Below are positions 1 through 13,159 of a stretch of DNA of 64,000 nucleotides, in pieces. Below the pieces are notes generated by a model. It saw only the letters and a program-made list of their open reading frames with translations, was not told the origin of the DNA and searched no databases. The stretch is from Kofleriaceae bacterium (GTDB lineage Bacteria > Myxococcota_A > Polyangia > Haliangiales > Haliangiaceae). The DNA lies in contig JABFXX010000154.1 in assembly GCA_013368795.1 (NCBI GenBank), positions 1-64,000 on the forward strand. Reading direction: 5' to 3'. Both the position numbers and the translations under genes were made by a program. The first letter of the stretch is position 1. Each line of letters begins with the position of its first letter.

Positions 1-91
1 GAGGATTCTCGACGAAACGATAGGCGCCTTCTCGCTCCGCAGCGTCCTCGAATGCTCGCGTAACTGCTGCCAAAGCTTCAGCCAGGGTCAT
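1..91 (-). CDS. partial N-terminus of an unknown protein
   Basis: On the minus strand an ATG at 91 opens a frame that runs without a stop to the window edge (30 codons). It reads MTLAEALAAVTRAFEDAAER and on towards GAYRFVENP. This is an ordinary helical, protein-like composition and not an arginine-rich shadow frame. No family can be named from 30 residues. There is no strong ribosome-binding site just upstream. It would be transcribed away from the gene at 454. Confidence is low because only the first residues are visible. Confidence 0.35.
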   Translation of the reverse strand, partial: MTLAEALAAVTRAFEDAAEREGAYRFVENP

Positions 92-453
92 CAGCGTGCG
101 GCGAGGATCTCCCAGCGATGCATGAACGAACTCAGATGCAGTTGAGGACTGGTCCATTCACCAACGACCGTCGACGTGGGCCCGAAATTCCTACGGATCG
201 ACTTGTGATCAATGATCAGGGCCGAGGGCGCCGCGCGCCGCTTCCGAACATCAGGCTTCAGCTCAGTCGGCCTCTGCTCATCAAGCGCATCCCCACGTGA
301 GTATGAGCTCGCCTATGTTCGCGCCGAGATCCCGCTGGTGATTCGCTCTCCCGCGTTCGCGACAGCCCTGCTGTACATTCCGGGTCTATGACGTTGGTGG
401 GTGTTCAGGGCTTCTCGTTGGGTGTGGGCCACAAGGTTCGGAAGTAGAAGTGC
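92..453. other. intergenic stretch, no supported gene
   Basis: These 362 bases lie between a leftward partial gene and the rightward gene at 454. Only a short frame (118-300) is present. Its product would be basic and of mixed composition, with no ribosome-binding site or recognisable motif, so I do not call it. The stretch looks less GC-rich than most of the window. No inverted repeat or tRNA was recognised. Confidence 0.4.
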
Positions 454-1269
454 ATGTTTGCGCCCGTCCGAAGCTCCGGCTGCTTCGTCTACTTCGAAGG
501 CCAGTTGCCCGACATCCCCGCGTGCCAACTGCTCGATACGCTCGTAGCTGGCCTTGATATTGCCGATGTTGCGAGCATCTCGACCAGGAACCGCTTCCTG
601 AGTTGGAGCAAGCTCAGACAGAAGAAGGTCGACGCCGCGCTGGACGACTCGACTACGCTTTCGATCTCCCTGCTCGTCGGTACGCCGCAGGATGTCAGGC
701 TAGGGGGCGCGATCACGCTACGCCTCGATGGCAAGTTCCCGGAGCTCGAGTCCCCTGCCCTCGCCTGGGTTGGCGCCGAATCTCAGCGTTGGCCGGCGAC
801 CGTGTTCGTTCGAGTCGCGCGAGACTGGCTGCGGATTGCGGCCGAGCACGGCAAGGTTCTGTCAGGCGGTGTGCTGGCTGCTGCAGATCTGCGCGACGTC
901 GTCGTCGAAACGACGCAGGTCTTCCACACCTATGCGGGTGAGGAACCAGACACGTCACCCCGTTCGTTTCGCGGCAAGATGCAGCGCGAGAAGCCAGCCA
1001 GCGAGGCGAGAGAGAGAATCCGCAGGGTCTATCCGATCACGTTGCTCGGGCCAAAGTTCGCGAGCCAGATCAACGCGAGCAAGCTTGCCGCTGCAGGCGC
1101 AAGGAACCTCGAGCACATCAACGGCTCGATCATCTTCGACGCGACACCGGATCTTCGCGAGGCCTGGAGTCGCGAGTACCTCGCGGAGACGGTCGAACTA
1201 CGACGGCTGCTCTGGCCGCTCACGTTCCAGAACCCCGCCGACGATCCAGATCGCAAAGGTCGACGCTGA
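454..1269 (+). CDS. hypothetical protein, possibly DUF3396/type VI immunity-like
   Basis: This encodes a 271-residue soluble protein with no signal peptide or membrane segment. Near the C-terminus there is a stretch YPITLLGPKFASQI, and the tail (LLWPLTFQNP) is aromatic. The general feel (N-terminal mixed alpha/beta, a W-rich middle, a conserved-looking LLGP segment) recalls DUF3396-type immunity proteins, but this is a weak impression. The ATG at 454 follows an in-frame stop closely. The gene converges on dnaE2 with only seven bases between the stop codons. Base composition is somewhat lower in GC than the neighbours, which fits an accessory gene. No toxin partner is visible. Confidence 0.6.
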   Translation: MFAPVRSSGCFVYFEGQLPDIPACQLLDTLVAGLDIADVASISTRNRFLSWSKLRQKKVDAALDDSTTLSISLLVGTPQDVRLGGAITLRLDGKFPELESPALAWVGAESQRWPATVFVRVARDWLRIAAEHGKVLSGGVLAAADLRDVVVETTQVFHTYAGEEPDTSPRSFRGKMQREKPASEARERIRRVYPITLLGPKFASQINASKLAAAGARNLEHINGSIIFDATPDLREAWSREYLAETVELRRLLWPLTFQNPADDPDRKGRR

Positions 1270-1276
1270 ACGACGG

Positions 1277-5869
<4,593 letters not shown>

Positions 5870-5872
5870 CGA

Positions 5873-5888
5873 CTGCACGAGTGTTCAG
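5873..5888. promoter_or_regulatory. LexA/SOS-type operator of dnaE2
   Basis: The plus strand reads CTGCACGAGTGTTCAG; read towards dnaE2 it is CTGAACACTCGTGCAG, an imperfect dyad of TGAAC-N4-GTTCA type. Near-identical boxes sit at the starts of imuB and imuA. With the next base it matches 16 of 17 positions of the M. xanthus LexA motif as I recall it (CTRHAMRYBYGTTCAGS). It ends three bases before the dnaE2 ATG. Confidence 0.75.
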
Positions 5889-5936
5889 GTCCAGTCCACT
5901 CCCGTCAACCCCCGAGATCTATTTGCCCTTGAATGC

Positions 5937-6713
5937 ATGGTCCGACCATTGTACCTAGCGCGCATGCCGGGCGCGGGGCAGTACTACTCGATTCAGCTGC
6001 TGCTGCCGCATCGGGTGCATCTCGATGCCTTCGCGCTCGTGACGATGCTTCGGCGGTGGCGCTCGGACGTGGAGCTGACGGCCTGCGATCGCGACCACGT
6101 GACGGTCGAGATCCAGACCGCGGACCTGCCGCTGTTCGTGCAGCTGTTCCACGCGCAGCCCGAGGCGTTCGCGGTGCCGCTGACCGACGCGCTCCTCTGG
6201 AGCCCGACCTGGAACGAGCGGTGGGACGACACCGCGAGGCGCTGCCCTCACTCGATCATCGTCTCGATGACGTCGCAGCGTCCGCTCAACTACGCGAGCA
6301 TGCTGCAAGCATTCCTCGCCGTGCTCGACACGCTGCTCGCGTATCTCGACGACGACGAGCGCGAGCAGGTGGTGCTCCACTGGATTCCGGCGAAGCAGCT
6401 GCTCACGTTCGAGCAGTACCGGATCCTGCGCACCGAGCACGGGCCGAGCGGGCCGGCGGTGAACGTGCGAATGGCGAACGCGACGGGACGTCCCGGCGAG
6501 CTCCTCGCAGATACCGTCGGGCTCGCCCAGCTCGGATTGCCCGATCTGCAGCTGATCTTCTCCGATCGCGACCCCTCCGACGTCGCCGAACGGCTGCGCG
6601 CCTACGTGCGCCGGCTGTTCGTCGGCGAGCGGATCGATTGCGAGTGGTTCGAGGAGGCGTCGTACGTGCCGCCCTATCGCGACGCGCTGACGCTCGATCT
6701 GGACCTCGATTAG
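5937..6713 (+). CDS. DUF4261-domain protein
   Basis: This is a 258-residue cytoplasmic protein. The C-terminal half matches the DUF4261 pattern: a segment AVNVRMANATG followed by ADTVGLAQLGLPDLQLIFSD, where the LGLPDxQ motif is the hallmark I recognise. The N-terminal part (YYSIQLLLPHRVHLDAFALV) looks like the usual alpha/beta lead-in. Function of the family is not established. The start could be ATG 5937 or ATG 5964 (MPGAGQYYS); the longer form is given. It is divergent from dnaE2 with under 70 bases between, so the two may share control from the operator at 5873-5888. Confidence 0.75.
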   Translation: MVRPLYLARMPGAGQYYSIQLLLPHRVHLDAFALVTMLRRWRSDVELTACDRDHVTVEIQTADLPLFVQLFHAQPEAFAVPLTDALLWSPTWNERWDDTARRCPHSIIVSMTSQRPLNYASMLQAFLAVLDTLLAYLDDDEREQVVLHWIPAKQLLTFEQYRILRTEHGPSGPAVNVRMANATGRPGELLADTVGLAQLGLPDLQLIFSDRDPSDVAERLRAYVRRLFVGERIDCEWFEEASYVPPYRDALTLDLDLD

Positions 6714-6795
6714 GCAAGGTGTGGCAACGCCGCACACTCGTGTCGACGTGCGTATGTCACGCACGGCTCGTCGAGAATCGGCGATACTGCGTCCC

Positions 6796-8943
6796 ATGAA
6801 ATGGTCGTGTGTCGTTGTCGCGTGTGTCGTTGCGGGTTGCGGTGGGGATGATGGAGGGGGCGGTGGCGGCAGCGATGCTGGCGTTGGCGCGCTCGAGGTC
6901 TCCGACAGCGATGGAGCGGCGGTCGAGTCGGTGACGCTCGCGCAGACGCTCGTCGGTCAGGGCTCGAGTGCGCAGCTGGTCGTCAGGAACACCGGCTCTG
7001 CAGCGATCGGTCCGCTTGCACTGTCGATCACCGGCGATGCGGCGAACGACTTCTCGCTCGATAACACGCTCACGACATGCGCGGCGCAAACGCTCGACCC
7101 GACCGAGAGCTGTGACATCGTGCTGAAGTTCCGGCCCACCGCAGCCGGCGAGCGCACAGCCGATCTCGCGATCGCGAGCACGTCGGGTACCCCGGTGCAC
7201 GTGGGCCTCATCGGCCACGCGGTCATGCCGAGCCTGCACTTCGATCCGCCGACGGCGTCGTTCGGCCAGCTCGAGATCGGACCGGCGACACAGATGACGC
7301 TCGAGCTCGTGAACGACGGCACCGTGGATGCACCGATCGATGCGATCGCGGTGTCCGGCGCGGGGTTCGCGCGTGGAGCATCGACCTGCGGCGCCACCCT
7401 CGCGGCTGGCACGAGCTGCGACATCGTCCTCACCGCGACGCCACAGGCGCTCGGACTCGTGAGCGGCAACCTGACGGTCACGAGTGCCGGCGTCGATTAC
7501 AGCGCTGCTGCGACCGCGCATGGCGCACGACGCGTCACCGTGACGAAGACCGGCACCGGTTCGGGCACGATCACGTCGACGCCCGCCGGCATCAACTGCG
7601 GATCGACGTGCACCGCGCTGTTCGAGAGCGCGATCACGCTGACCGCGGCGCCCGGCGCAAACACGCAGATCACCAGCTGGTCGATCCCGAGCTGCGGCAC
7701 GGCGGCGACGTGCACGGTTCCCGCGGACATCACGCCGGCGTCGGTCACCGTGAGTATGACGCTGAGCGGATCGAGCGAGATCGCCATCGTCTACGCCGGA
7801 TCGGCCACCGGAGAGGTCAAGGTCTTCGAGTCCGGCGCGCCCGTCGCGACCTGTTTCGGGAGCTGTTCGGTTCCCGTGACCGCCGGCAACGAGGTGGCGA
7901 TCGAGGCCTCGACGCCGTCGACGCTGACCTCCGTGTCCGGCGCGTGCACGAGCTCTCCCTGTCTCCTGTTATCGGCACCGGTCGGCACGTCGACCGTCAC
8001 GTTCACGTTCAACAAGGACAGCAAGGAACAATGGACGCGCTTCCTGCCGGGAGATATCCCGACCGCTGCTGCGTTCGACGCGAGCGGGAACCTCGTCGTC
8101 GGCTCCCCGAGCAACCTGATCAAGCTTGCTCCGGCGGGTTCGACGCTCTGGACGCTCAGCATGCCCGTGAGTGCCATCGCGACCGGACCGAGCGATACGA
8201 TCTACGTGAGAACGGACAACTCGCTCGTGAAACTCGATTCGAGCGGTACGCAACTGTGGTCCGTCACGCCCGCTGTCGGTGCATGCGTGGGCGCGCATGA
8301 TCTCGCGGTCGCGTCGGATGGCTCTGTCGTGGCACGCGGAAACACCGGCGTGGCACGGTGGGATGCGGGCGGCACCGCGTCGTGGACGAAGACGCTATCG
8401 GGTGACGATCACCATTGCTCGGTGGCGATCGACGCGAGCGGCAACGTCCTCGCCGACGTCCCGGATGCCGATACGGGCGAGGCCACCGACGTGAAGCGGT
8501 GGGCGAGCGACGGCACCGCGCTGGCCGACCTCACGAACGCCTCGGCGGGCTACCACGCCATGATCACGACGAACGCAGCCGGCCTGATCGCATGCGCGTC
8601 GGGTCATAGTCGCGCGTACCTCGTCGGTCCGGGGATCTCCGCAAGCAAGACAACGACCTCTGCCGACTACGTCCAGAACTCGTGCACGGCCGCCGGTACC
8701 GGCGACGTTGGCTGGCTCTACAGGTTGGGTGGCGTGACGGGCTGGAGGGTGGCGCGCTACCTCGCCAACGGGACCTCGCCGTGGCAGCTGGAGACGTTCG
8801 GCACCGCCGGCGAGTCCTCCTCGTACGGTCCCATGGCCTCGACACTCGCCGGCAGCTCGACGGGGCGGCTCGCGGTCGTCGGCAGCTACAAGGGCGTGGC
8901 CACTGCATCCGAGACCGCGTGGGTGCAGGTGTACGATCCGTAG
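6796..8943 (+). CDS. choice-of-anchor D (Hydin/ASH-like) lipoprotein
   Basis: The protein has 715 residues. The start was set at ATG 6796 because it gives a lipoprotein signal (MKWSCVVVACVVAGCGG) with Cys at the lipobox, followed by a Gly/Asp-rich tether. Two immunoglobulin-like ASH/choice-of-anchor D repeats follow (about 45-245), recognisable by VVRNTGSAAIGPL, CDIVLKFRPTAAGER and TMTLELVNDG-type phrases. A Cys-paired all-beta segment comes next (GSGTITSTPAGINCGSTCTA, a common bacterial surface repeat). The last 300 residues read like a beta-propeller (LVVGSPSNLIKLAP, IYVRTDNSLVKL, VVARGNTGVARW). It is probably an outer-membrane lipoprotein displayed outside; the ligand is unknown. It stands alone as a transcription unit or leads into the gene at 8966. 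Confidence 0.85.
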   Translation: MKWSCVVVACVVAGCGGDDGGGGGGSDAGVGALEVSDSDGAAVESVTLAQTLVGQGSSAQLVVRNTGSAAIGPLALSITGDAANDFSLDNTLTTCAAQTLDPTESCDIVLKFRPTAAGERTADLAIASTSGTPVHVGLIGHAVMPSLHFDPPTASFGQLEIGPATQMTLELVNDGTVDAPIDAIAVSGAGFARGASTCGATLAAGTSCDIVLTATPQALGLVSGNLTVTSAGVDYSAAATAHGARRVTVTKTGTGSGTITSTPAGINCGSTCTALFESAITLTAAPGANTQITSWSIPSCGTAATCTVPADITPASVTVSMTLSGSSEIAIVYAGSATGEVKVFESGAPVATCFGSCSVPVTAGNEVAIEASTPSTLTSVSGACTSSPCLLLSAPVGTSTVTFTFNKDSKEQWTRFLPGDIPTAAAFDASGNLVVGSPSNLIKLAPAGSTLWTLSMPVSAIATGPSDTIYVRTDNSLVKLDSSGTQLWSVTPAVGACVGAHDLAVASDGSVVARGNTGVARWDAGGTASWTKTLSGDDHHCSVAIDASGNVLADVPDADTGEATDVKRWASDGTALADLTNASAGYHAMITTNAAGLIACASGHSRAYLVGPGISASKTTTSADYVQNSCTAAGTGDVGWLYRLGGVTGWRVARYLANGTSPWQLETFGTAGESSSYGPMASTLAGSSTGRLAVVGSYKGVATASETAWVQVYDP

Positions 8944-8965
8944 CGATCGCGAGTAACCTGCGCGC

Positions 8966-9862
8966 ATGACGCGCAGTTGGGTCATCGATGCGATCGGGAA
9001 CGAGAGCTTCGCCCAGCTCGCCGAGAACCTGCCCGGCTCCGAGCTGCAGTCGTTGCTGCTCGAGGTCATGCGCCGCCGCGCTGCCGGACGCGCGCTCGCC
9101 GACGTGCTCGCGCAGTATCGCCGCGATCGGTTCGTGCGCCCGGCTGCCGTCGATCAGCGCGTCACCGTCGAGATCGATGGCCACCTGCTCGCCGCGGCCG
9201 AAGGCTTCGACGCGATCGAGCTCTCGCCGGTCGCGCCGCTCGGCACCTGCTCGCGCATGGGCCTGACCGACCAGAACCGCACGCTGAGCGCGCTGCGCGG
9301 CACCGAGGTGGTCTCCGATCCGACGAACGTGCTCGCGCTCGAGTGCGCCGAGCGGATGCGCGCCGCGCCCGACACGGACCTCCACTTCGCGACGAGCCAG
9401 CGCGTGATCCGCGCGCAGCCGGTCCCCGACAAGCCGGGCTACGCGGCGCACTTCCGCATCTTCGTGCTCGCGAGCGGCGGGCGCGAGCGCAAGGACCACG
9501 CGTTCGCCGTCGACACGCTCGTCCGCCACATCGCGACGATGCAGCGCGCACTCGATCGACTCGAGCTGCACGGCTATCGGTTCGGCGCGCGCCGCCTCGA
9601 CATCCTCGCGACGCCCGAGCGCGCTGCGGTCGCCGATCGCGTTGCCGCGGCGACAAACGGCACGCGCAAACTGCTCGAGCACCCGTACTACTCGGGCGGC
9701 ATCCGCTACATGCTGTGGGTGACCGCGCCCAACGGGGACGAGGTCCCGCTCGCCGACGGCGGCCTGTTCGACTGGCTCGCGACGCTGACGTCGAACCAGC
9801 GCAACGTCTACGTCGCGAGCGGCATCGGTGCGCAGCTCGTCGGAGTGGCGTTTCGCGCATGA
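8966..9862 (+). CDS. conserved hypothetical protein, coupled to ogt
   Basis: This is a 298-residue cytoplasmic protein. The central sequence APLGTCSRMGLTDQNRTLSA then RGTEVVSDPTNVLALECAER is strikingly ordered. It gives a faint impression of a class II aminoacyl-tRNA synthetase-like fold, but I cannot place it in a family with confidence. The tail is beta-rich (PYYSGGIRYMLWVTAPNGDEV). Its stop overlaps the ATG of the next gene (ATGA at 9859-9862), so translation of the two is probably coupled. Pairing with a DNA repair methyltransferase may hint at nucleic-acid or nucleotide biology. I cannot name a function. Confidence 0.75.
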   Translation: MTRSWVIDAIGNESFAQLAENLPGSELQSLLLEVMRRRAAGRALADVLAQYRRDRFVRPAAVDQRVTVEIDGHLLAAAEGFDAIELSPVAPLGTCSRMGLTDQNRTLSALRGTEVVSDPTNVLALECAERMRAAPDTDLHFATSQRVIRAQPVPDKPGYAAHFRIFVLASGGRERKDHAFAVDTLVRHIATMQRALDRLELHGYRFGARRLDILATPERAAVADRVAAATNGTRKLLEHPYYSGGIRYMLWVTAPNGDEVPLADGGLFDWLATLTSNQRNVYVASGIGAQLVGVAFRA

Positions 9863-10356
9863 TGTACCAGCTCGACTACCTCGACTCGCCCGTCGGCCAG
9901 CTCGCGATCGTCGCCGACGAGGCGGGCGCGCTGCGCACCGTCGCGTTCGTCGAGCGGCTGTCGCGCGACGAGAACTGGGGCGCGGTGACCGAGGTCGCGA
10001 ACCCGTTCGGGCTCACCGATCGGATCCGCGCGTACTTCGCAGGGGAGCTCGCCGCGATCGACACGCTGCCGGTCGTGTTCACCGGCACCGAGTTCCAGAA
10101 CCTCGTGTGGCAGGCGTTGCGCACGATCCCATGCGGCGAGACGTGGTCGTACGGCGACCTCGCGCGCCGGATCGGCCGCCCCCGTGCCGTTCGCGCGGTC
10201 GGGCTCGCGAACGGCGCAAACCCGATCGCGATCGTCGTGCCGTGTCACCGCGTGATCGGCAGCAACGGCACGCTGACCGGCTATGGCGGCGGACTCGATC
10301 GCAAGAAGTGGCTGCTCGCGCACGAGTCGAAGGCGCTGAGCTTCGACTTCGGCTAG
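9859..10356 (+). CDS. ogt: methylated-DNA-protein-cysteine S-methyltransferase
   Basis: This 165-residue protein transfers O6-alkyl groups from guanine in DNA to its own cysteine. The active-site motif IVVPCHRVIG is intact. The helix-turn-helix region (FQNLVWQALRTIPCGETWSYGDLA) and the arginine-finger segment (RAVGLANGANPIAI) are also present, and the C-terminus reads GYGGGLDRKKWLL. The N-terminal domain is of the short Ogt type without an Ada zinc domain. ATG 9859 overlaps the stop of the upstream gene by four bases. The stop TAG shares the palindrome CTAG with the stop of the convergent LtrA gene. Confidence 0.95.
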   Translation: MMYQLDYLDSPVGQLAIVADEAGALRTVAFVERLSRDENWGAVTEVANPFGLTDRIRAYFAGELAAIDTLPVVFTGTEFQNLVWQALRTIPCGETWSYGDLARRIGRPRAVRAVGLANGANPIAIVVPCHRVIGSNGTLTGYGGGLDRKKWLLAHESKALSFDFG

Positions 10357-11477
10357 ATCGCGACCGGCGTCGATGCCTTCTCGAGGATGTGCTCGATACC
10401 GAGCGTTATCGCGATCACGATCGCGGTAGCCGCCAGTCCCGCGGCTGTCGACAGGTACATGGCTGCGGGAATGGCGACCAGGCACGAGAGCGCTCCCAGT
10501 GCGCGCGGCCACGGCGAGCCGAATCCCAGGGCGAGACGGAACCCCGCCGAGCCGAACAGAAACAGCATCGTGCCTCCCGCGATCAGCTGAGCCTCGAACG
10601 CAGGCGCCGGCAACATGAGCTGGTAGACCCGCAGCCTCGTAGCAGCGGCGACTGCGATCACGCCTGCGATCATCACGACGGTCGCGAGCTCGTAGCCGGT
10701 GAGCACCTGGATCACGCGCCGACTCGGTGGCGCTGCCTCGAAGGCGCACGCGGCACGCGTGTTCTCGCCGACGAAGTACGCCCACCACATCCCGGCGGTG
10801 ACGCTCAGGCCCGCGAGCGCGCCAAAGATCAGCCTTCGATCGATCTGTTGCGTTGGCACCGAGAGCCCGACGCTGACGAGCGACTCGCCGAACACGATCA
10901 GCAGCATGCAACCGTGTCGCTCCGCGAAGTGCGCGGCGTTGAACGCGAACCCTCCGACCCGACGCGTCACGACCGGCACGGCGATCTGCAGCGTCAGCGC
11001 GCTGCTCCACAGCACCCAGTCGGCGGTCCCGTACGTCCAGCCCGCGGCGAGCACGAGTCCCGCGCTGATGAGGTTGCCCGGCGCCATCCCGTAGATGCTC
11101 GCGATCGGGGTCGCGCCGGGCCTCCGCACGAACCCGATCAGGTGCACGAGCGTGACGGTGAGATACCCGACGCCGAAGACAATACCGTCCTTGCCGAACG
11201 CGCCCGGCACGGCGAGCGCGCACACGAAGAATCCCGCCATGCCGACCAGCAACAGCGCCGTACGTCGCCAGGTGTCGGGCCCCGCTGCATTCGTCATCCA
11301 CGCGTAGCCGTCGTACATCCAGTAGATGACGCCGAGCTGGATGGCTGCGCGCGCAACACCCTCGGTGTTCGGCGAATCCACCACGACCTTCGCGACCTGC
11401 GTGATCGTGAACACGAACACGAGGTCGAAGAACAGCTCGAGCGTCGACACGCGCTCGGGAACTTGGTGATCCGCCAT
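10353..11477 (-). CDS. ltrA: low temperature requirement protein A (LtrA)-like membrane protein
   Basis: The protein has 374 residues and about nine to ten membrane helices. It begins MADHQVPERVSTLELFFDLV, the LtrA family signature (V-T-x-L-E-L-F-F-D-L-V-F-V-F). A conserved HFAERHGCMLLIVFGESLVS segment lies in the middle. The biochemical role of LtrA proteins is unclear; the name comes from a Listeria cold-growth mutant. ATG 11477 was chosen because it gives the family N-terminus and lies five bases after the stop of a 31-residue peptide gene. It is third in an apparent operon with the ferric reductase-like gene. Confidence 0.92.
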   Translation of the reverse strand: MADHQVPERVSTLELFFDLVFVFTITQVAKVVVDSPNTEGVARAAIQLGVIYWMYDGYAWMTNAAGPDTWRRTALLLVGMAGFFVCALAVPGAFGKDGIVFGVGYLTVTLVHLIGFVRRPGATPIASIYGMAPGNLISAGLVLAAGWTYGTADWVLWSSALTLQIAVPVVTRRVGGFAFNAAHFAERHGCMLLIVFGESLVSVGLSVPTQQIDRRLIFGALAGLSVTAGMWWAYFVGENTRAACAFEAAPPSRRVIQVLTGYELATVVMIAGVIAVAAATRLRVYQLMLPAPAFEAQLIAGGTMLFLFGSAGFRLALGFGSPWPRALGALSCLVAIPAAMYLSTAAGLAATAIVIAITLGIEHILEKASTPVAI

Positions 11478-11482
11478 CGCCC

Positions 11483-11578
11483 CTACTGCGTCGTACGGAT
11501 GAACGCGAACGCAGCTGACAACAGGATCACGATCGTCCCCGTCGCAAGCACCAACCGGTCGGCAAGCAAACGGCGCAT
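11483..11578 (-). CDS. 31-residue single-span membrane peptide
   Basis: This short gene sits between the ferric reductase and ltrA. The product is MRRLLADRLVLATGTIVILL followed by SAAFAFIRTTQ, which is one hydrophobic helix with a basic N-terminus. A strong ribosome-binding site (GAGGAGG, seven bases before the ATG) and tight spacing to both neighbours (11 bases after the upstream stop, 5 before the ltrA start) argue that it is really translated. It could be a small subunit of the reductase or a regulator; no homologue is recognised. Confidence 0.6.
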   Translation of the reverse strand: MRRLLADRLVLATGTIVILLSAAFAFIRTTQ

Positions 11579-11589
11579 CGACAACCTCC

Positions 11590-12966
11590 TCAGACGAAGC
11601 TGTAGCGTTCGGAGTGGTACTTCGAGATCGGCACTCCCAACTTCTCGAGAGCCCCTTCGATCGCATCCATCATCACGTCGGGGCCGCAGATGAAATACTC
11701 GTGGTCCGCGTAGGAGGGCGGCAGGTGGCGTTGCATCACCGCCGCCGTGATGAAGCCGCGCTCGCCCGTCCAGCCGTCGGGAGGATTCTCGAGCACGTGG
11801 ATCACCGTCAGGTCGAGCCGCGCCTTGAGCGCCTCCAGCTCCTCGCGAAACGTGATCGATTCCCAGGTCTTGCTGCCGTAGAGCAGGATCACCGGTCGCT
11901 TGTCGCACTCGTCGGCGAGCGTACGGATCATGCTCATCATCGGGGTGATGCCGACGCCTCCGGCGACGAGCACGTGCATGTCTGCCGGATTGCCCGTCGT
12001 GAATGCGCCGTACGGGCCATCGATGTAGACGCGCCGCCCGACCGGCACCTTTCGGATGTCGTTCGTGAAGTCGCCGAGCTCTCTGATCGACATCTCGACG
12101 CGGCCATCGGTGGCCGCTGCGCTCGACGAGAACGAGAACGGGTGCGCCGTGATCTTGAAGGGACTGCCATAGACCGTCAGCCAGCCGAACTGTCCCGGCC
12201 GGAAGGTGAACCCCGCGTGCCCATCGGGCCGCATCACCAGCGTCCACGTGTTGCCGCGCTCTTTTCGCACCTCGGAGACCCGGTATGGCTTTCTGAGGAT
12301 GAACAGCGGCTTGGCGATCCGCACGTAGCCGAGAAGCGCGATCCAGAAGATCGTCAGACCGACCCAGAGGCCGCGCTTCCACGGATCCTCGAAATAGAAG
12401 CTCCATCCCACCATGTGCAGGATCCCCGCGGTGACGGCGACCACCGCGAGCACGATGTGCGTGAGGTGCCAGCTCTCGTAGCTCAGCCTCAGCTTCGTGC
12501 GCCACAGGCCCATCACCACGAGCGCGATCAGCGAGTACGTCGAGAGCGCCGCGAAGCGAGCACGCCACGGTGCCTGGAACGAGTTCAGCAGCGCGACCAG
12601 CTCGGGGCGCTCGAGGAACAGGATGATCGGGTGAGCGACGACCAGACCGACGGCGATCAGTGAGAGCCGGCGGTGAAAGTGATAGATGACGTCCTCGCCC
12701 CACGGCTCGGTGATGTAACGGAATCGCGCTGTGAGGCCGAACTGCAGCCCCATCATCGCCAGGCCTGCGTAGCCGAGCGCGATCGAGAATTCCGTCCAGA
12801 ACGAGCGCGCCGGCGGATGCGCACCACCTAGCAGCGCGAACAGCGGCGCGAGGATGAAGAGCAGATAGACGACCATCCAGACGACCGCACGCGCGTTGGC
12901 CGCACGCGCCGTCGCAGCCCCGACGGCGGGCCGATGCAGGGGATGAGCGATCGATTCACTCGTCAC
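11590..12966 (-). CDS. ferric reductase-like membrane flavocytochrome (NOX/FRE type)
   Basis: This is a 458-residue protein. The N-terminal half has about six membrane helices with histidine-bearing segments (IYHFHRRLSLIAVGLVVAHP; SWHLTHIVLAVVAVTAGILH) that would hold two haems. The C-terminal half is a ferredoxin-NADP reductase-like module: FAD site HPFSFSS (about 280), NAD(P) site GGVGITPMMSMI (about 335), and YFICGPDVMMDAIE near the end. It should carry electrons from NAD(P)H across the membrane to ferric iron, oxygen or another acceptor. It leads an operon with the 31-residue peptide and ltrA. The 193 bases upstream, shared with the divergent ClC gene, contain two copies of GTGATCTCGAA but no clear operator. 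Confidence 0.93.
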   Translation of the reverse strand: MTSESIAHPLHRPAVGAATARAANARAVVWMVVYLLFILAPLFALLGGAHPPARSFWTEFSIALGYAGLAMMGLQFGLTARFRYITEPWGEDVIYHFHRRLSLIAVGLVVAHPIILFLERPELVALLNSFQAPWRARFAALSTYSLIALVVMGLWRTKLRLSYESWHLTHIVLAVVAVTAGILHMVGWSFYFEDPWKRGLWVGLTIFWIALLGYVRIAKPLFILRKPYRVSEVRKERGNTWTLVMRPDGHAGFTFRPGQFGWLTVYGSPFKITAHPFSFSSSAAATDGRVEMSIRELGDFTNDIRKVPVGRRVYIDGPYGAFTTGNPADMHVLVAGGVGITPMMSMIRTLADECDKRPVILLYGSKTWESITFREELEALKARLDLTVIHVLENPPDGWTGERGFITAAVMQRHLPPSYADHEYFICGPDVMMDAIEGALEKLGVPISKYHSERYSFV

Positions 12967-13159
12967 GGCACTCCTTATCGAGCGGACTCGATCGATCCGA
13001 CTGCCAGGCTCGTGCCAGTCGCACGTCGCGACGTCGACTACGGACGTCGATCTACGCGCGGCGGCGTAAGGCGCCCTGGTGTCGACGGCGGCATAGTGAT
13101 CTCGAAGTCGTGATCTCGAACATGGGAATACTCAGCGAGGACCTGATCGATGATCTACA

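Noticed and set aside
118-300. Short open frame (60 codons) on the plus strand
   Set aside because: No ribosome-binding site, no recognisable motif, and composition like a chance frame.
12967-13159. Possible tRNA or riboswitch in the divergent spacer
   Set aside because: No cloverleaf or known riboswitch core could be traced; only two copies of GTGATCTCGAA are seen.
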